From: Sphingobacterium sp. UBA7855
GTDB lineage: Bacteria > Bacteroidota > Bacteroidia > Sphingobacteriales > Sphingobacteriaceae
Length of the DNA: 64,000 nt
NCBI GenBank assembly: GCA_002500745.1
Contig: DLST01000016.1
Coordinates: 72,358 to 136,357 of the forward strand
Direction: 5' to 3'
Both the position numbers and the translations under genes were made by a program. Under the pieces are notes generated by a model. It did not search any database. It was not told the origin of the DNA and worked only from the letters and a program-made list of their open reading frames with translations. Shown here one piece after another: positions 1 through 8,366 of the stretch (positions within the stretch are counted from its first letter, which is position 1; each line of letters opens with the position of its first letter).

Positions 1-877
1 TCTGAATATTATAATCAGTAATTTTTATGGAATAATCTGCCGGAATATTATTTGTCTCCTTTAGGTTATCTCGCCAGATCACAGCCTGCTTTCCAGCCCA
101 TTTGTCCTCGACACTGGTGACTATTTGCATCCGACCTACATAGCCGTCATTTAAGAACAGCATATATTCATAGTTGTTAATAGGAATATTCCATAAATTA
201 CCAGAAGGATAGTAAGCATCAGAAGCATCTATATCCTTCGTATAACGAATGGAAAAATCTCGCTCATAACAGACCAACTGCGTACCACGCTGTCCCAACC
301 CCATATATCCCCCGCCTCTATTGAGGTCTTTATCCGTGCCCTCCCGGACCAACAACGAATTACCATACCACTGCACTAAAGAATAAGGAAAGGTTACATA
401 AGCCCAATCCAGAGGCTGTTCTACCTTATACTTTTTTGTATAAAACTTTTTGCTGTCAAGATCGATATTCGCCAAAAGCTGGATGTATTTGTTCCTAGTC
501 TCTAGATCATCAAGCACTATCTCCAAAGATAGGGACGCTTGATCTCTGTTAATAAACCTATTTGGAGCAACCAAATCAACAATCAAATTGCGCATATCAC
601 TAGGTATTTCAGTAGAATCAATAGTCGGGCAAACTTCTGAAAAGATCGTCTTCCCATCCTTATTATCGACTCTAATCTCTAATGTATTGTCCAGTGTATT
701 TACCACATAGTATTGATTCCCCACACTATCGGTTTTAGCTTGGGTTCTCCATTTTTCATTTTTCTTCTCAGGAACATCTGGAGTATCTTTCTTACATGAG
801 AATAAGAAGCATGCCATTAGTAAACATACACTTAAAATCCCTAAACCCTTTTCTCTATATGTTGTATTCATCATCAT
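1..877 (-). CDS. Lipoprotein of unknown function, 3' end cut by window edge
   Basis: An open frame runs without a stop from three consecutive ATG codons (869-877) to the window edge, 292 codons. The start reads MMMNTTYREKGLG, followed by a hydrophobic stretch and the lipobox LFSC with the acceptor Cys near residue 28 and a CKKD sequence after it, so an export signal and lipid anchor are clear. The rest is a soluble, aromatic-rich domain (for example RGGGYMGLGQRGTQ and PSGNLWNIPINN) that I do not recognise. The first ATG of the three cannot be chosen from sequence. It lies upstream of and on the same strand as a gene for a lipoprotein whose stop is 57 bases away (935), with that gene coming first in transcription. 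No function is proposed. Confidence 0.75.
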   Translation of the reverse strand, partial: MMMNTTYREKGLGILSVCLLMACFLFSCKKDTPDVPEKKNEKWRTQAKTDSVGNQYYVVNTLDNTLEIRVDNKDGKTIFSEVCPTIDSTEIPSDMRNLIVDLVAPNRFINRDQASLSLEIVLDDLETRNKYIQLLANIDLDSKKFYTKKYKVEQPLDWAYVTFPYSLVQWYGNSLLVREGTDKDLNRGGGYMGLGQRGTQLVCYERDFSIRYTKDIDASDAYYPSGNLWNIPINNYEYMLFLNDGYVGRMQIVTSVEDKWAGKQAVIWRDNLKETNNIPADYSIKITDYNIQ

Positions 878-934
878 AAAATATATTTAATGGTCAATTC
901 TAAACGTCGTTTTAAACGTCGAGATATCTTTTAG

Positions 935-1237
935 CTATTTTGCAGTATAGTAAATCGGCAAACCTGGATCACTCGCAGTAAATGTGCCTACATTCTGTGC
1001 AATAAAATCAGATACGCCATTAGGACTTGGATTGATCAATAACTGGATCACATTATTGCCGATTGTACTTCCCAAAACTTGAAAGATTGATCTAGTAGGT
1101 TTAAATGTGTATGTCTTTAGGCCTTTAAGTCCCGAGTTAGGCTCAACAGTTCCACTTGGAATGAGATCTTTTGAACAGGAGGTAGTTAAAACCAAAAATG
1201 ATGCTATCAAAGCAATACAATTTAGTTTCTTTTTCAT
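935..1237 (-). CDS. Small lipoprotein of unknown function
   Basis: A 100-residue protein with a clear lipoprotein signal: MKKK start, hydrophobic core, and lipobox LTTSC with Cys at residue 21, followed by SKD. The mature part is only about 80 residues, ends in IYYTAK, and shows no domain I recognise. It precedes the truncated lipoprotein gene by about 60 bases on the same strand, so the two may be co-transcribed. Small lipoproteins like this are often found beside larger surface lipoproteins in Bacteroidota, but the partner is not known here. Confidence 0.6.
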   Translation of the reverse strand: MKKKLNCIALIASFLVLTTSCSKDLIPSGTVEPNSGLKGLKTYTFKPTRSIFQVLGSTIGNNVIQLLINPSPNGVSDFIAQNVGTFTASDPGLPIYYTAK

Positions 1238-1375
1238 AATTTAATTATCTTAGTTTATAATTAGCTCTAAAACAGGAATGAACTATATATTAAAATTATA
1301 AAAATTAAACTTTAATAATAACTAAGGGATAACAAAACTACCCATTTGTGTACTGATTAACGCTACCTATTTAAG

Positions 1376-1600
1376 AAAAAATTGACCTTATTTTGCAGAT
1401 ATTTAAATAGCAATATACCGATCAGTGAAGTCCAGATCTAGATCATTATTGGATTTTCAGAAGTCTAGACGAATGTCGTATTTTTAAGCGTTGCTTTAGA
1501 TGCTTGAAGAAGACTTCGATATGTAAGCGCTATCTATATATGTTCGCTACCAGAGAGGCCCTCCATGCAATATTATTGGTGAAAAAGTGGTACTCATTAC
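1376..1600 (-). pseudogene. Remnant of IS4-family transposase (C-terminal part)
   Basis: No open frame survives, but reading the minus strand from about 1596 gives NEYHFFTNNIAWRASLVANI, then YR, a stop, RLHIEVFFKHLKQRLKI. This matches the IS4 YREK signature with the right spacing: Y(2)R(3)E(6)K, even though one position is now a stop codon. After a frameshift near 1467 the match continues in another frame as TSENPIMI, a stop, then IWTSLIGILLFKYLQNK, which is the usual TSENAVxxQIW segment following the signature. At least two stops and one frameshift show that it is dead. The N-terminal catalytic part and the element ends are missing. A GGTGCTGTCCCAAAAGT string at 1603-1619 resembles IS ends seen in Bacteroidota but could not be paired. 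Confidence 0.75.
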
Positions 1601-1663
1601 CTTGGTGCTGTCCCAAAAGTGAACCATTAATAGGGCGCGAAGTATTGCAAAACCGAGGTTAGG

Positions 1664-1705
1664 AAAAAGACATAAATGAACGCTAAGATTCCTTTATGTC
1701 TTTTT
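1664..1705 (-). terminator. Hairpin downstream of ruvA
   Basis: A perfect 13-base inverted repeat, AAAAAGACATAAA (1664-1676) and TTTATGTCTTTTT (1693-1705), with a 16-base spacer. Arms end in A5 and T5, so it can act in either direction. It lies 75 bases beyond the ruvA stop and is the likely end of the maeB-ruvA transcript. Confidence 0.55.
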
Positions 1706-1779
1706 CGCTACAGCATATGCAGTACGTATGTGTGATCCGATGTTTGTTGTTGGATTAGTTCAGCAAAAACGTATCTGCA

Positions 1780-2361
1780 TTAAAGTCGTTTCAGTGCTAA
1801 TTTGATCATATCCTCTACAGAAAGATTGCTGTCTGTTTTTAGAATGGTATTTAATACTTTCTCTGCCGCGGCTTTGTTGAACCCGAGCATAACAAGTGCG
1901 GATAGCGCTTCGTCCGGTATGGATTGGGACTGAATAGATGTTGCCAAAGCTTCGAATCCCTGCTTTTTTAATTTATCCTGAAGTTCCAAGATAAGACGTT
2001 GTGCTGTTTTAGGACCAATTCCCTTAATCTTTTGAATCAGTGCGACCTGCCCATTAACAATGGCAGACTGGATCTCATCTGGTGTGTTTGACGACAGGAT
2101 CATACGACCTGTATTGGGACCTATACCCGAAACAGAGATCAAATTTTCAAATAGTTTTTTCTCACCTTCTGTTGCAAAGCCATAAAGTGTATGAGAATCT
2201 TCCCGAACTTGAAGTGAAATGAATAATTTGCAGTTTTCCTGATCTTTGATTTGAGAAAAGGTATAAAGAGAGATGTGGACATAATAGCCAATCCCACTCA
2301 CATCGATAACAACGTGAGTGGGGGCTTTATATGTTAATTTTCCGTTGAAATATTCGTACAT
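1780..2361 (-). CDS. ruvA: Holliday junction branch migration protein RuvA
   Basis: RuvA forms tetramers that clamp the four-way DNA junction and load the RuvB motor during recombination repair. The 193-residue length is normal. The N-terminal OB-fold domain (about 1-64) starts MYEYFNGKL; two helix-hairpin-helix motifs are visible as SGIGPNTG (78-85) and KGIGPKTAQRL (113-123); the C-terminal helical domain III, which contacts RuvB, occupies about 148-193 and contains SALVMLGFNKAAAEKVL. The gene starts 32 bases after the maeB stop on the same strand, so the two probably form one transcript. No ruvB or ruvC lies nearby, which is usual for this group. Confidence 0.97.
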   Translation of the reverse strand: MYEYFNGKLTYKAPTHVVIDVSGIGYYVHISLYTFSQIKDQENCKLFISLQVREDSHTLYGFATEGEKKLFENLISVSGIGPNTGRMILSSNTPDEIQSAIVNGQVALIQKIKGIGPKTAQRLILELQDKLKKQGFEALATSIQSQSIPDEALSALVMLGFNKAAAEKVLNTILKTDSNLSVEDMIKLALKRL

Positions 2362-2393
2362 AGTATACGAATATAGGAAGATTTTAAGCTATT

Positions 2394-4676
2394 CTATAAA
2401 TTTTTAAGATGTGTCTGTACGTCTACGACGGCAATGGTAACCATATTGACGATTTCGCGTACAGAGCTATCCAACTGCAAAACGTGGATGGGTTTGTTCA
2501 TACCTAAAAGAATCGGCCCTACAGCTTCCGCCTCACCAACTTCTTGCAATAATTTATAGGCAATATTCCCCGATTCTAGGTTAGGGAACACAAGTGTATT
2601 TGCTGATTTTCCATTTAAATAGCTGAATGGGAAGTTTGCTGTCAGCATTTCGCTATTTAATGCGAAGTTTGCTTGTAAATCACCCTCAGCAATGATATCA
2701 GGATATTGATCGTGTAGAATCTGTGCTGCAGCTCTTACTTTTGTAGGCGTTTTTCCTTCACTTGAACCAAAGTTAGAATACGACAATAGAGCGATACGTG
2801 GCTGGATATTCATGCGCTTAACGGCTTTATCCAAAAGCAAGGTAATGTCGGCCAATTCTTGTGCAGTTGGATCTTCGTTCACCGTTGTATCCCCCATAAA
2901 AATTGGTCCTTTTTTGGTTAACATCATATACATTCCTGCGACGCGACTTCCTGGTTTAGCCCCGATCACGTGCAATGCCGGACGGATCGTATTCGCGTAA
3001 TTTTTGGTCATACCAGAGATTAAGGTATCAGCTTCGCCAAATTCCACTAAAGAGGCTCCAAAATAGTTGCGGTCATACATCAGCTTACGGGCATCATATT
3101 TCGATATACCGCGACGTTGTCTCTTGATGTACAGGTGCTCGATAAATTTCTTGGAACGCTCTGTTTCACCATCTACTTCAGCAATGGGATCGATGATTTC
3201 GAGGCCATCCAATTCAAAAGCATATTCTTTAATTAGGCGTTCGATTTTATCTTTTCGGCCCAAAAGAATAGGAACCGCAATGCCCTCTTCTTTGACAATC
3301 TGTGCCGCGCGCAGTGTTTTATAATTGTCTGCTTCCGCAAAAACAACACGTTTAGGATCTCTTTTAGCAGCCATAGTCAAATTGCGCATGATCGCATCAT
3401 CTTTACCAAGGCGTTTACGTAGCGCATCGCTGTATTGATCCCAATCTTCTATTACGGTCTTTGCTACACCTGATGCGATAGCGGCTTTCGCAACAGCCAT
3501 AGAAACTTCCGTGATCAAACGTGGATCTGTAGGTTTTGGAATAATATATTCTTCTGAGAATTTTAAGTTATTGGTATTATAAGCCTGATTAACTTCTTCC
3601 GGAACGGGTTGTTTCGCCAAGTCAGCAATCGCACGTACTGCCGCAATTTTCATTTCTTCATTGATAGCAGTTGCACGTACGTCCAACGCACCTCGGAAGA
3701 TATAAGGGAAACCCAATACATTGTTTACTTGGTTAGGATAGTCTGAACGACCCGTACCCATGATAATATCGTTACGTGTTGCCATCGCCAAATCGTAAGC
3801 AATCTCAGGATTTGGATTTGCCATCGCCAATACAATTGGGTTTGGAGCCATCGATAACAACATTTCTGCCGACATGACGTCTGCTGCCGATAGACCGATA
3901 AATACATCTGAATCTTTGACAGCGTCTGCCAGGGTATGAATATCGCGATCTGTTGCATATTGTGCTTTCATACTGTCAAGATTTTCTCTATCCGTACGGA
4001 TTACACCTTTGCTATCCAGCATCACAATATTTTCTTTGCGAGCACCTACTGAAATATACATTGCTGTACATGACATTGCAGCTGCTCCAGCGCCATTGAC
4101 AACGATTTTTACTTTTGAAATATCTTTACCGATAATTTCACAGGCATTGATCAATGCTGCACCGGAGATGATTGCCGTACCATGTTGGTCATCGTGCATC
4201 ACAGGGATGTTCATTTCTTCTTTCAGACGGCGTTCGATTTCAAAACATTCCGGTGCTTTGATATCTTCCAGGTTGATACCTCCAAAAGTAGGTTCCAATG
4301 CTTTGACAATGTTGACAAACTCATCGACATTTTTGGTGTCCACTTCGATGTCAAATACATCAATGTCGGCAAAAATTTTGAATAATAAACCTTTACCTTC
4401 CATGACTGGTTTACCAGCTTGGGCACCGATATCGCCTAAACCCAATACGGCTGTACCATTACTGATAACGGCAACAAGGTTTCCTTTTGCGGTATATTTA
4501 TATGCATCTTCTTTGTTCTCAGCAATAGCCAAACATGGCTCCGCTACACCAGGAGAATATGCTAATGACAAGTCTCTTTGCGAATTTGTTGGTTTGGTCG
4601 GAACAACAGCTATTTTACCAGGTCTACCCATAGCGTGGTAATTTAATGCTGCCTGTTTACGATTAGTGTTACTCAT
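2394..4676 (-). CDS. maeB: NADP-dependent malic enzyme, MaeB type with phosphotransacetylase-like tail
   Basis: Oxidative decarboxylation of malate to pyruvate with reduction of NADP, supplying NADPH and linking the TCA cycle to pyruvate in the cytoplasm. At 760 residues it is the long MaeB architecture: malic N-domain with catalytic Tyr40 (SLAYSPGVA) and Lys95 (MEGKGLLFK), metal-binding Glu137-Asp138 (INLEDIKAPE) and Asp162 (HDDQHGTA), a Rossmann NAD(P) domain with NGAGAAAMS near 194-202, and from about residue 430 a phosphotransacetylase-like domain that in this family is regulatory and not catalytic. NADP preference is inferred from family, not seen. The gene precedes ruvA in the same direction. 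A TAnnTTTG box 25 bases upstream supports the chosen start. Confidence 0.95.
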   Translation of the reverse strand: MSNTNRKQAALNYHAMGRPGKIAVVPTKPTNSQRDLSLAYSPGVAEPCLAIAENKEDAYKYTAKGNLVAVISNGTAVLGLGDIGAQAGKPVMEGKGLLFKIFADIDVFDIEVDTKNVDEFVNIVKALEPTFGGINLEDIKAPECFEIERRLKEEMNIPVMHDDQHGTAIISGAALINACEIIGKDISKVKIVVNGAGAAAMSCTAMYISVGARKENIVMLDSKGVIRTDRENLDSMKAQYATDRDIHTLADAVKDSDVFIGLSAADVMSAEMLLSMAPNPIVLAMANPNPEIAYDLAMATRNDIIMGTGRSDYPNQVNNVLGFPYIFRGALDVRATAINEEMKIAAVRAIADLAKQPVPEEVNQAYNTNNLKFSEEYIIPKPTDPRLITEVSMAVAKAAIASGVAKTVIEDWDQYSDALRKRLGKDDAIMRNLTMAAKRDPKRVVFAEADNYKTLRAAQIVKEEGIAVPILLGRKDKIERLIKEYAFELDGLEIIDPIAEVDGETERSKKFIEHLYIKRQRRGISKYDARKLMYDRNYFGASLVEFGEADTLISGMTKNYANTIRPALHVIGAKPGSRVAGMYMMLTKKGPIFMGDTTVNEDPTAQELADITLLLDKAVKRMNIQPRIALLSYSNFGSSEGKTPTKVRAAAQILHDQYPDIIAEGDLQANFALNSEMLTANFPFSYLNGKSANTLVFPNLESGNIAYKLLQEVGEAEAVGPILLGMNKPIHVLQLDSSVREIVNMVTIAVVDVQTHLKNL

Positions 4677-4700
4677 TACGATTTTATTAATTTAAGGCTA

Positions 4701-4708
4701 CAAATCTA
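4701..4708 (-). promoter_or_regulatory. Candidate -7 box of the maeB promoter
   Basis: On the minus strand the sequence is TAGATTTG, an exact TAnnTTTG, the Bacteroidota -7 element, 25 bases upstream of the maeB ATG. The -33 region holds only a weak TTTTC-like match, so only the -7 box is claimed. Confidence 0.45.
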
Positions 4709-4769
4709 TCATTCTTTTTGATAATTGAAAATTTTTACCAATATCTTATTATTATTAGACAATAATATG

Positions 4770-6194
4770 TTACTTCAGGACATCCAGTAATTTAAACATC
4801 TGCTGCCGCATAATAGAAGCCGGTCCTGAATAGTTGTTGACCAGCAAAGTATACGTAAACGACTGTCCTGATTTATTGGTATGCACACCTGTATAACCAA
4901 GTACGCCGCCAATTGTTCCGCTTTTCATCTTCATATTGTTATAGGTGGGAAGACTTTCGTAGAAAGCGGGGTACCAGTTTTGTTTTTGTGCATATTGCAT
5001 AATCTTATTCATGGCAGCTGTGGTCACCCTATTTTGAGGTGATAGACCAGAGCCATCCATGCTATTAAGTTCACTGGATTTTATGCCTAGTTTGGCATTC
5101 CAATATTTCTGTATATAATAGGCGCCATCGTCGGTGCCTGTTTTACCCGCTGTTGTATAAGCGATGGCTTTCAAAAGGGCTTCTCCATAGAGGTTAATGC
5201 TCTTTTGGTTAAACCAGTAGACAATTTTGTCTAAGGTTGGGGAAAGGTGGATATCCAGGGTTTGTTTTTTTGAAACATCGACCGAACCCATCTTTGTCCC
5301 GGTGGCAGGTAGCTCGCTGGCAGAAATACCGTTATTGTTTAAGACTTCGTTTAATTGATAAGCGAGATCATAGGCCGGGTCTGGCGAAGAGAGCTCAATT
5401 GTTTTCTTGAGATCCTGTCCGTACGAACCACGGACAAATATCTTGGTCGAATAAGGGGCAGCATAGGCGTATACATTGTCGCCACTTCCTGCTTTACCCG
5501 TAGTTGTTTCATTGATAATTTCCAGGTAGGGAACATGAGCGGTATAGCTCAGGATCTCCGCTTTGGCGCCAACCTTATTGCTTGGACTGAAATTTACGCC
5601 AAAGGCGTTCTCACACCAATTGAGTGACGAAATTCCCGCACCGTAATAGTTCCCCATATCGGTCCAGATCCAGCCCCCTGGAAGCTGGTTCCCATTATAA
5701 AGCCTGTCATCTGCGATGATGGCGCCATTTATACTTTTGATACCGGCATTTTGGATTGCTGCAAGCCACTTGTTCAGTATTGTTGTTGCTTGAGTCTCTG
5801 GGTAGCGGGCGCTGCCAAGGGTGGGGTCACCCGTACCTGTCACAATAATATTTCCGTTTAACATACCGTTTTCGTCGATTTCACCGGTATAATACAGGGT
5901 TGTTTTGAACTGAAAATTCTTGCCCAAGAAGTCCAATGCCGTTGCCGAAGTGATTACCTTCATGGTGGAGGCGGTCGCCAGTCCGATATTTTCATTTGCT
6001 GCGAATAGCGTTTGTCCTGTTTTTCCATCGAAAACTATCAATGAGCTCAAACCATTCCTGAGGCTTTCCTGATTTTGAAACTGTGTAAAAGCATCTTGGA
6101 TTTTACTGCGAAGATCCTGTGCAAATAGTGGAGTGGTAACGGTCGTTAACGCGTAAGTGGAAAAAGCTATCGTACTTAGCACAAATTGGTTCAT
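4770..6194 (-). CDS. dacB: D-alanyl-D-alanine carboxypeptidase/endopeptidase, PBP4 type (peptidase S13)
   Basis: A low-molecular-mass class C penicillin-binding protein that trims D-Ala from peptidoglycan stem peptides and cuts D-Ala-mDAP cross-links in the periplasm. The 474-residue protein has an export signal (cleavage likely after LFAQ, residue 26) and all three active-site motifs: SxxK as Ser76-Thr-Met-Lys79 (TASTMK), SxN as Ser190-Leu-Asn192, and KSG at 424-426 (MKSGTIGG). The family motif DGSGLS is also present. The large insertion between motifs one and two is typical of S13. It is divergent from pepP across a 237-base gap that contains a long inverted repeat. Confidence 0.95.
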   Translation of the reverse strand: MNQFVLSTIAFSTYALTTVTTPLFAQDLRSKIQDAFTQFQNQESLRNGLSSLIVFDGKTGQTLFAANENIGLATASTMKVITSATALDFLGKNFQFKTTLYYTGEIDENGMLNGNIIVTGTGDPTLGSARYPETQATTILNKWLAAIQNAGIKSINGAIIADDRLYNGNQLPGGWIWTDMGNYYGAGISSLNWCENAFGVNFSPSNKVGAKAEILSYTAHVPYLEIINETTTGKAGSGDNVYAYAAPYSTKIFVRGSYGQDLKKTIELSSPDPAYDLAYQLNEVLNNNGISASELPATGTKMGSVDVSKKQTLDIHLSPTLDKIVYWFNQKSINLYGEALLKAIAYTTAGKTGTDDGAYYIQKYWNAKLGIKSSELNSMDGSGLSPQNRVTTAAMNKIMQYAQKQNWYPAFYESLPTYNNMKMKSGTIGGVLGYTGVHTNKSGQSFTYTLLVNNYSGPASIMRQQMFKLLDVLK

Positions 6195-6240
6195 ATATCC
6201 TATTTTTTATTGTCCTATGGTATATTTTCATATCCTGAAT

Positions 6241-6304
6241 TACATGCGACGAAACACGGCTATCTACATTCGTGCAGGCAATCATGGATATTTCGTCGGA
6301 TGTA
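6241..6304. repeat. Inverted repeat in the dacB-pepP divergent region
   Basis: TACATGCGACGAAA (6241-6254) and TTTCGTCGGATGTA (6291-6304) are inverted copies with 13 of 14 positions matching and a 36-base spacer. It could be a pair of regulator sites in the divergent promoter region or a stem in a leader RNA. No T-run follows, so it is not an ordinary terminator. Confidence 0.5.
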
Positions 6305-6431
6305 TCATGATGACTTGAACACTGCCTTATTTTTAGGGGAAAGCGTTCGCTGTATTCGTTTGTTTTATTTGGCTTAAAGTTAGGCATTCGCCCCTAAAAA
6401 ATCCTAACTTGCATAAAATTGTATAAACGAC

Positions 6432-8207
6432 ATGAAGCATATCGAAAAATTAGCTGCTATTCGTGAGGCGATGAAGGTTCAAGGAATCGACGGCTATATT
6501 ATCCCGTCATCAGACCCTCATATTAGTGAATATTTACCAGAACGTTACAAATGTATTGCTTGGGCATCCGGATTTACAGGTTCCGCAGGCACTTTGGCTA
6601 TCACGCAGGATTTTGCGGGACTTTGGACCGATTCTCGCTATTTTGTTCAAGCGGCAGAGCAGTTGGCAGGAACAGGTTTTGAACTGGTGAAATTGAAAGC
6701 ACAGGGAGCCGCAGAATACGCGGATTGGTTGGGAGAGCAGCTGGGTGCTGGCGCTAAAGTTGCTTTTGACGGCAATCTCGCTTCTTTATTGGTGGCACAA
6801 TCTGTTCAGCATACCCTAGAGCCCTTGGACATTACAGTAGATGGTCATGTTGATCTGCTGTCCTCCTTATGGGAAGGACGTCCAGCGCTGCCCCAGGCGA
6901 AGGCTTATCTATTAAATGAAGCTGCGACAGGACAATCTACCGTTTCTAAAATTGAAGCTGTTCGTGCCGAAATGAAAAAGAATAGAACGGCGGCGCATCT
7001 CATTTCATCTTTGGACGACCTGGCCTGGTTATTAAACATCCGTGGTCAGGATGTGCCCTGTAACCCTGTTGTTTTGGGCTTTGTAATGATTACAACCGAA
7101 GATAGTACACTTTATATCGAACCATCGAAACTAAGCGCTGAGGCGACGGAGCAACTGAAAACGTATGGAGTGCGAGTGGCGCCCTATGAAGATGTTTTTA
7201 AAGCGATTTCAGCATTGGATGTGGCGTCAATTCTTATTGATCCCAAACGTACCTGTTTTGCCGTCTTTGACAGCATACCTAAACAGGTTAAAATTGTTGA
7301 AAAAACAAACCCTTCGACGAGTTTAAAAGCTATTAAGAATACAATTGAAATTGAAAATAATCGCCATACGTTTGTAAAAGACGGCGTAGCGTTGACGCGT
7401 TTCTTTAAGTGGCTGGAAGAAAATGTTTCTTCCGGTGAACTTTCCGAATTATCTATCGCAGATAAATTGCGCGAGTTGCGCGAGCGTCAAGAGGGCTTTG
7501 TTGACGTCTCCTTTACCACAATTGCCGGATATTTGGACCATGGTGCCTTACCGCACTATTCGGCAAATGAAAAATCAAACTATATGTTAGAGCCTAAGGG
7601 GTTGCTATTGGTAGATTCTGGAGGGCAATATCAAACGGGCACAACAGATATTACACGTGTAGTATCCCTCGGTGCTGCGACCCAAGAGGAAAAGGAGGAT
7701 TATACATTGGTACTCAAAGGAACGATAGAAGGCTCTCAGGCCATTTTTCCGACTGGAACACGCGGCTATCAGATCGATGCGATAACGCGTCGTCCATTGT
7801 GGGAAACATTACGCAATTATGGGCATGGTACCGGACATGGAGTAGGCTTTTTTCTGAATGTGCATGAAGGGCCACAGGTGTTTAACCCGGCGGCAATCGA
7901 TGTTGCGGTTGAACCTGGCATGATTACTTCAATAGAGCCTGGATTGTACCGTGTAGGAAAACATGGGATCCGTATTGAGAACTTAGTGTTGACCCGTAAA
8001 GCAGGTTCTTCTGAATTTGGCGATTTTCTAGATTTTGAGACATTAACAATATGTTATATCGCAACTGATTTGATCGAGAAGTCCCTATTGGATAAGAAAC
8101 ATATTGCCTGGTTGAATAATTATAATCAATGGGTTTACGATCAATTGTCGACGCATCTTAATGCGGAGGAAAAGAACTGGTTGGCAGATAAGTGCCAAGC
8201 AATTTGA
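6432..8207 (+). CDS. pepP: Xaa-Pro aminopeptidase (M24B, aminopeptidase P)
   Basis: Removes an N-terminal residue that precedes proline from peptides, using a two-metal site in the pita-bread fold; cytoplasmic, as no signal peptide is present. At 591 residues it is the long three-domain form: two creatinase-like N-terminal domains (about 5-130 and 155-310) and the catalytic M24 domain (about 320-530), then a short C-terminal extension containing CYIATDLIEKSLLD as in eukaryotic-type aminopeptidase P1. The five metal ligands are visible: Asp395 (LVDSGGQY), Asp406 (TTDITR), His469 (GTGHGVG), Glu502 (SIEPGLY) and Glu516 (IRIENL). A bidirectional terminator follows the stop. Confidence 0.93.
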   Translation: MKHIEKLAAIREAMKVQGIDGYIIPSSDPHISEYLPERYKCIAWASGFTGSAGTLAITQDFAGLWTDSRYFVQAAEQLAGTGFELVKLKAQGAAEYADWLGEQLGAGAKVAFDGNLASLLVAQSVQHTLEPLDITVDGHVDLLSSLWEGRPALPQAKAYLLNEAATGQSTVSKIEAVRAEMKKNRTAAHLISSLDDLAWLLNIRGQDVPCNPVVLGFVMITTEDSTLYIEPSKLSAEATEQLKTYGVRVAPYEDVFKAISALDVASILIDPKRTCFAVFDSIPKQVKIVEKTNPSTSLKAIKNTIEIENNRHTFVKDGVALTRFFKWLEENVSSGELSELSIADKLRELRERQEGFVDVSFTTIAGYLDHGALPHYSANEKSNYMLEPKGLLLVDSGGQYQTGTTDITRVVSLGAATQEEKEDYTLVLKGTIEGSQAIFPTGTRGYQIDAITRRPLWETLRNYGHGTGHGVGFFLNVHEGPQVFNPAAIDVAVEPGMITSIEPGLYRVGKHGIRIENLVLTRKAGSSEFGDFLDFETLTICYIATDLIEKSLLDKKHIAWLNNYNQWVYDQLSTHLNAEEKNWLADKCQAI

Positions 8208-8310
8208 TCCCGATAAAATGAAGATTAAACCGCAAAGGCTTTCAAAGTCGCTGTTCTAAGCATGCGATCCGCGGCAAGGCGGCCATTCAAATTGATGAAC
8301 TATAGAAATG

Positions 8311-8340
8311 AAACCCCCCGGTATAAACACCGAGGGGTTT
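8311..8340. terminator. Bidirectional terminator between pepP and the phosphatase gene
   Basis: AAACCCC, one unpaired C, CGGT (8311-8322) pairs with ACCG, one A, GGGGTTT (8329-8340) around a six-base loop. GC-rich stem with T-run on the plus strand and A-run on the other side serves the converging pepP and phosphatase transcripts. Confidence 0.85.
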
Positions 8341-8366
8341 TGCGTTGTATGAAGGCTTCAAATGGA

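Noticed and set aside
4009..4641. A 210-codon open frame on the plus strand opposite maeB
   Set aside because: It is the antisense of a conserved gene, its residues follow the maeB codon pattern, and it has no family resemblance.
6103..6387. A 94-codon minus-strand frame overlapping the dacB start
   Set aside because: It overlaps the dacB signal peptide in another frame and spans the inverted repeat; no coding signature.
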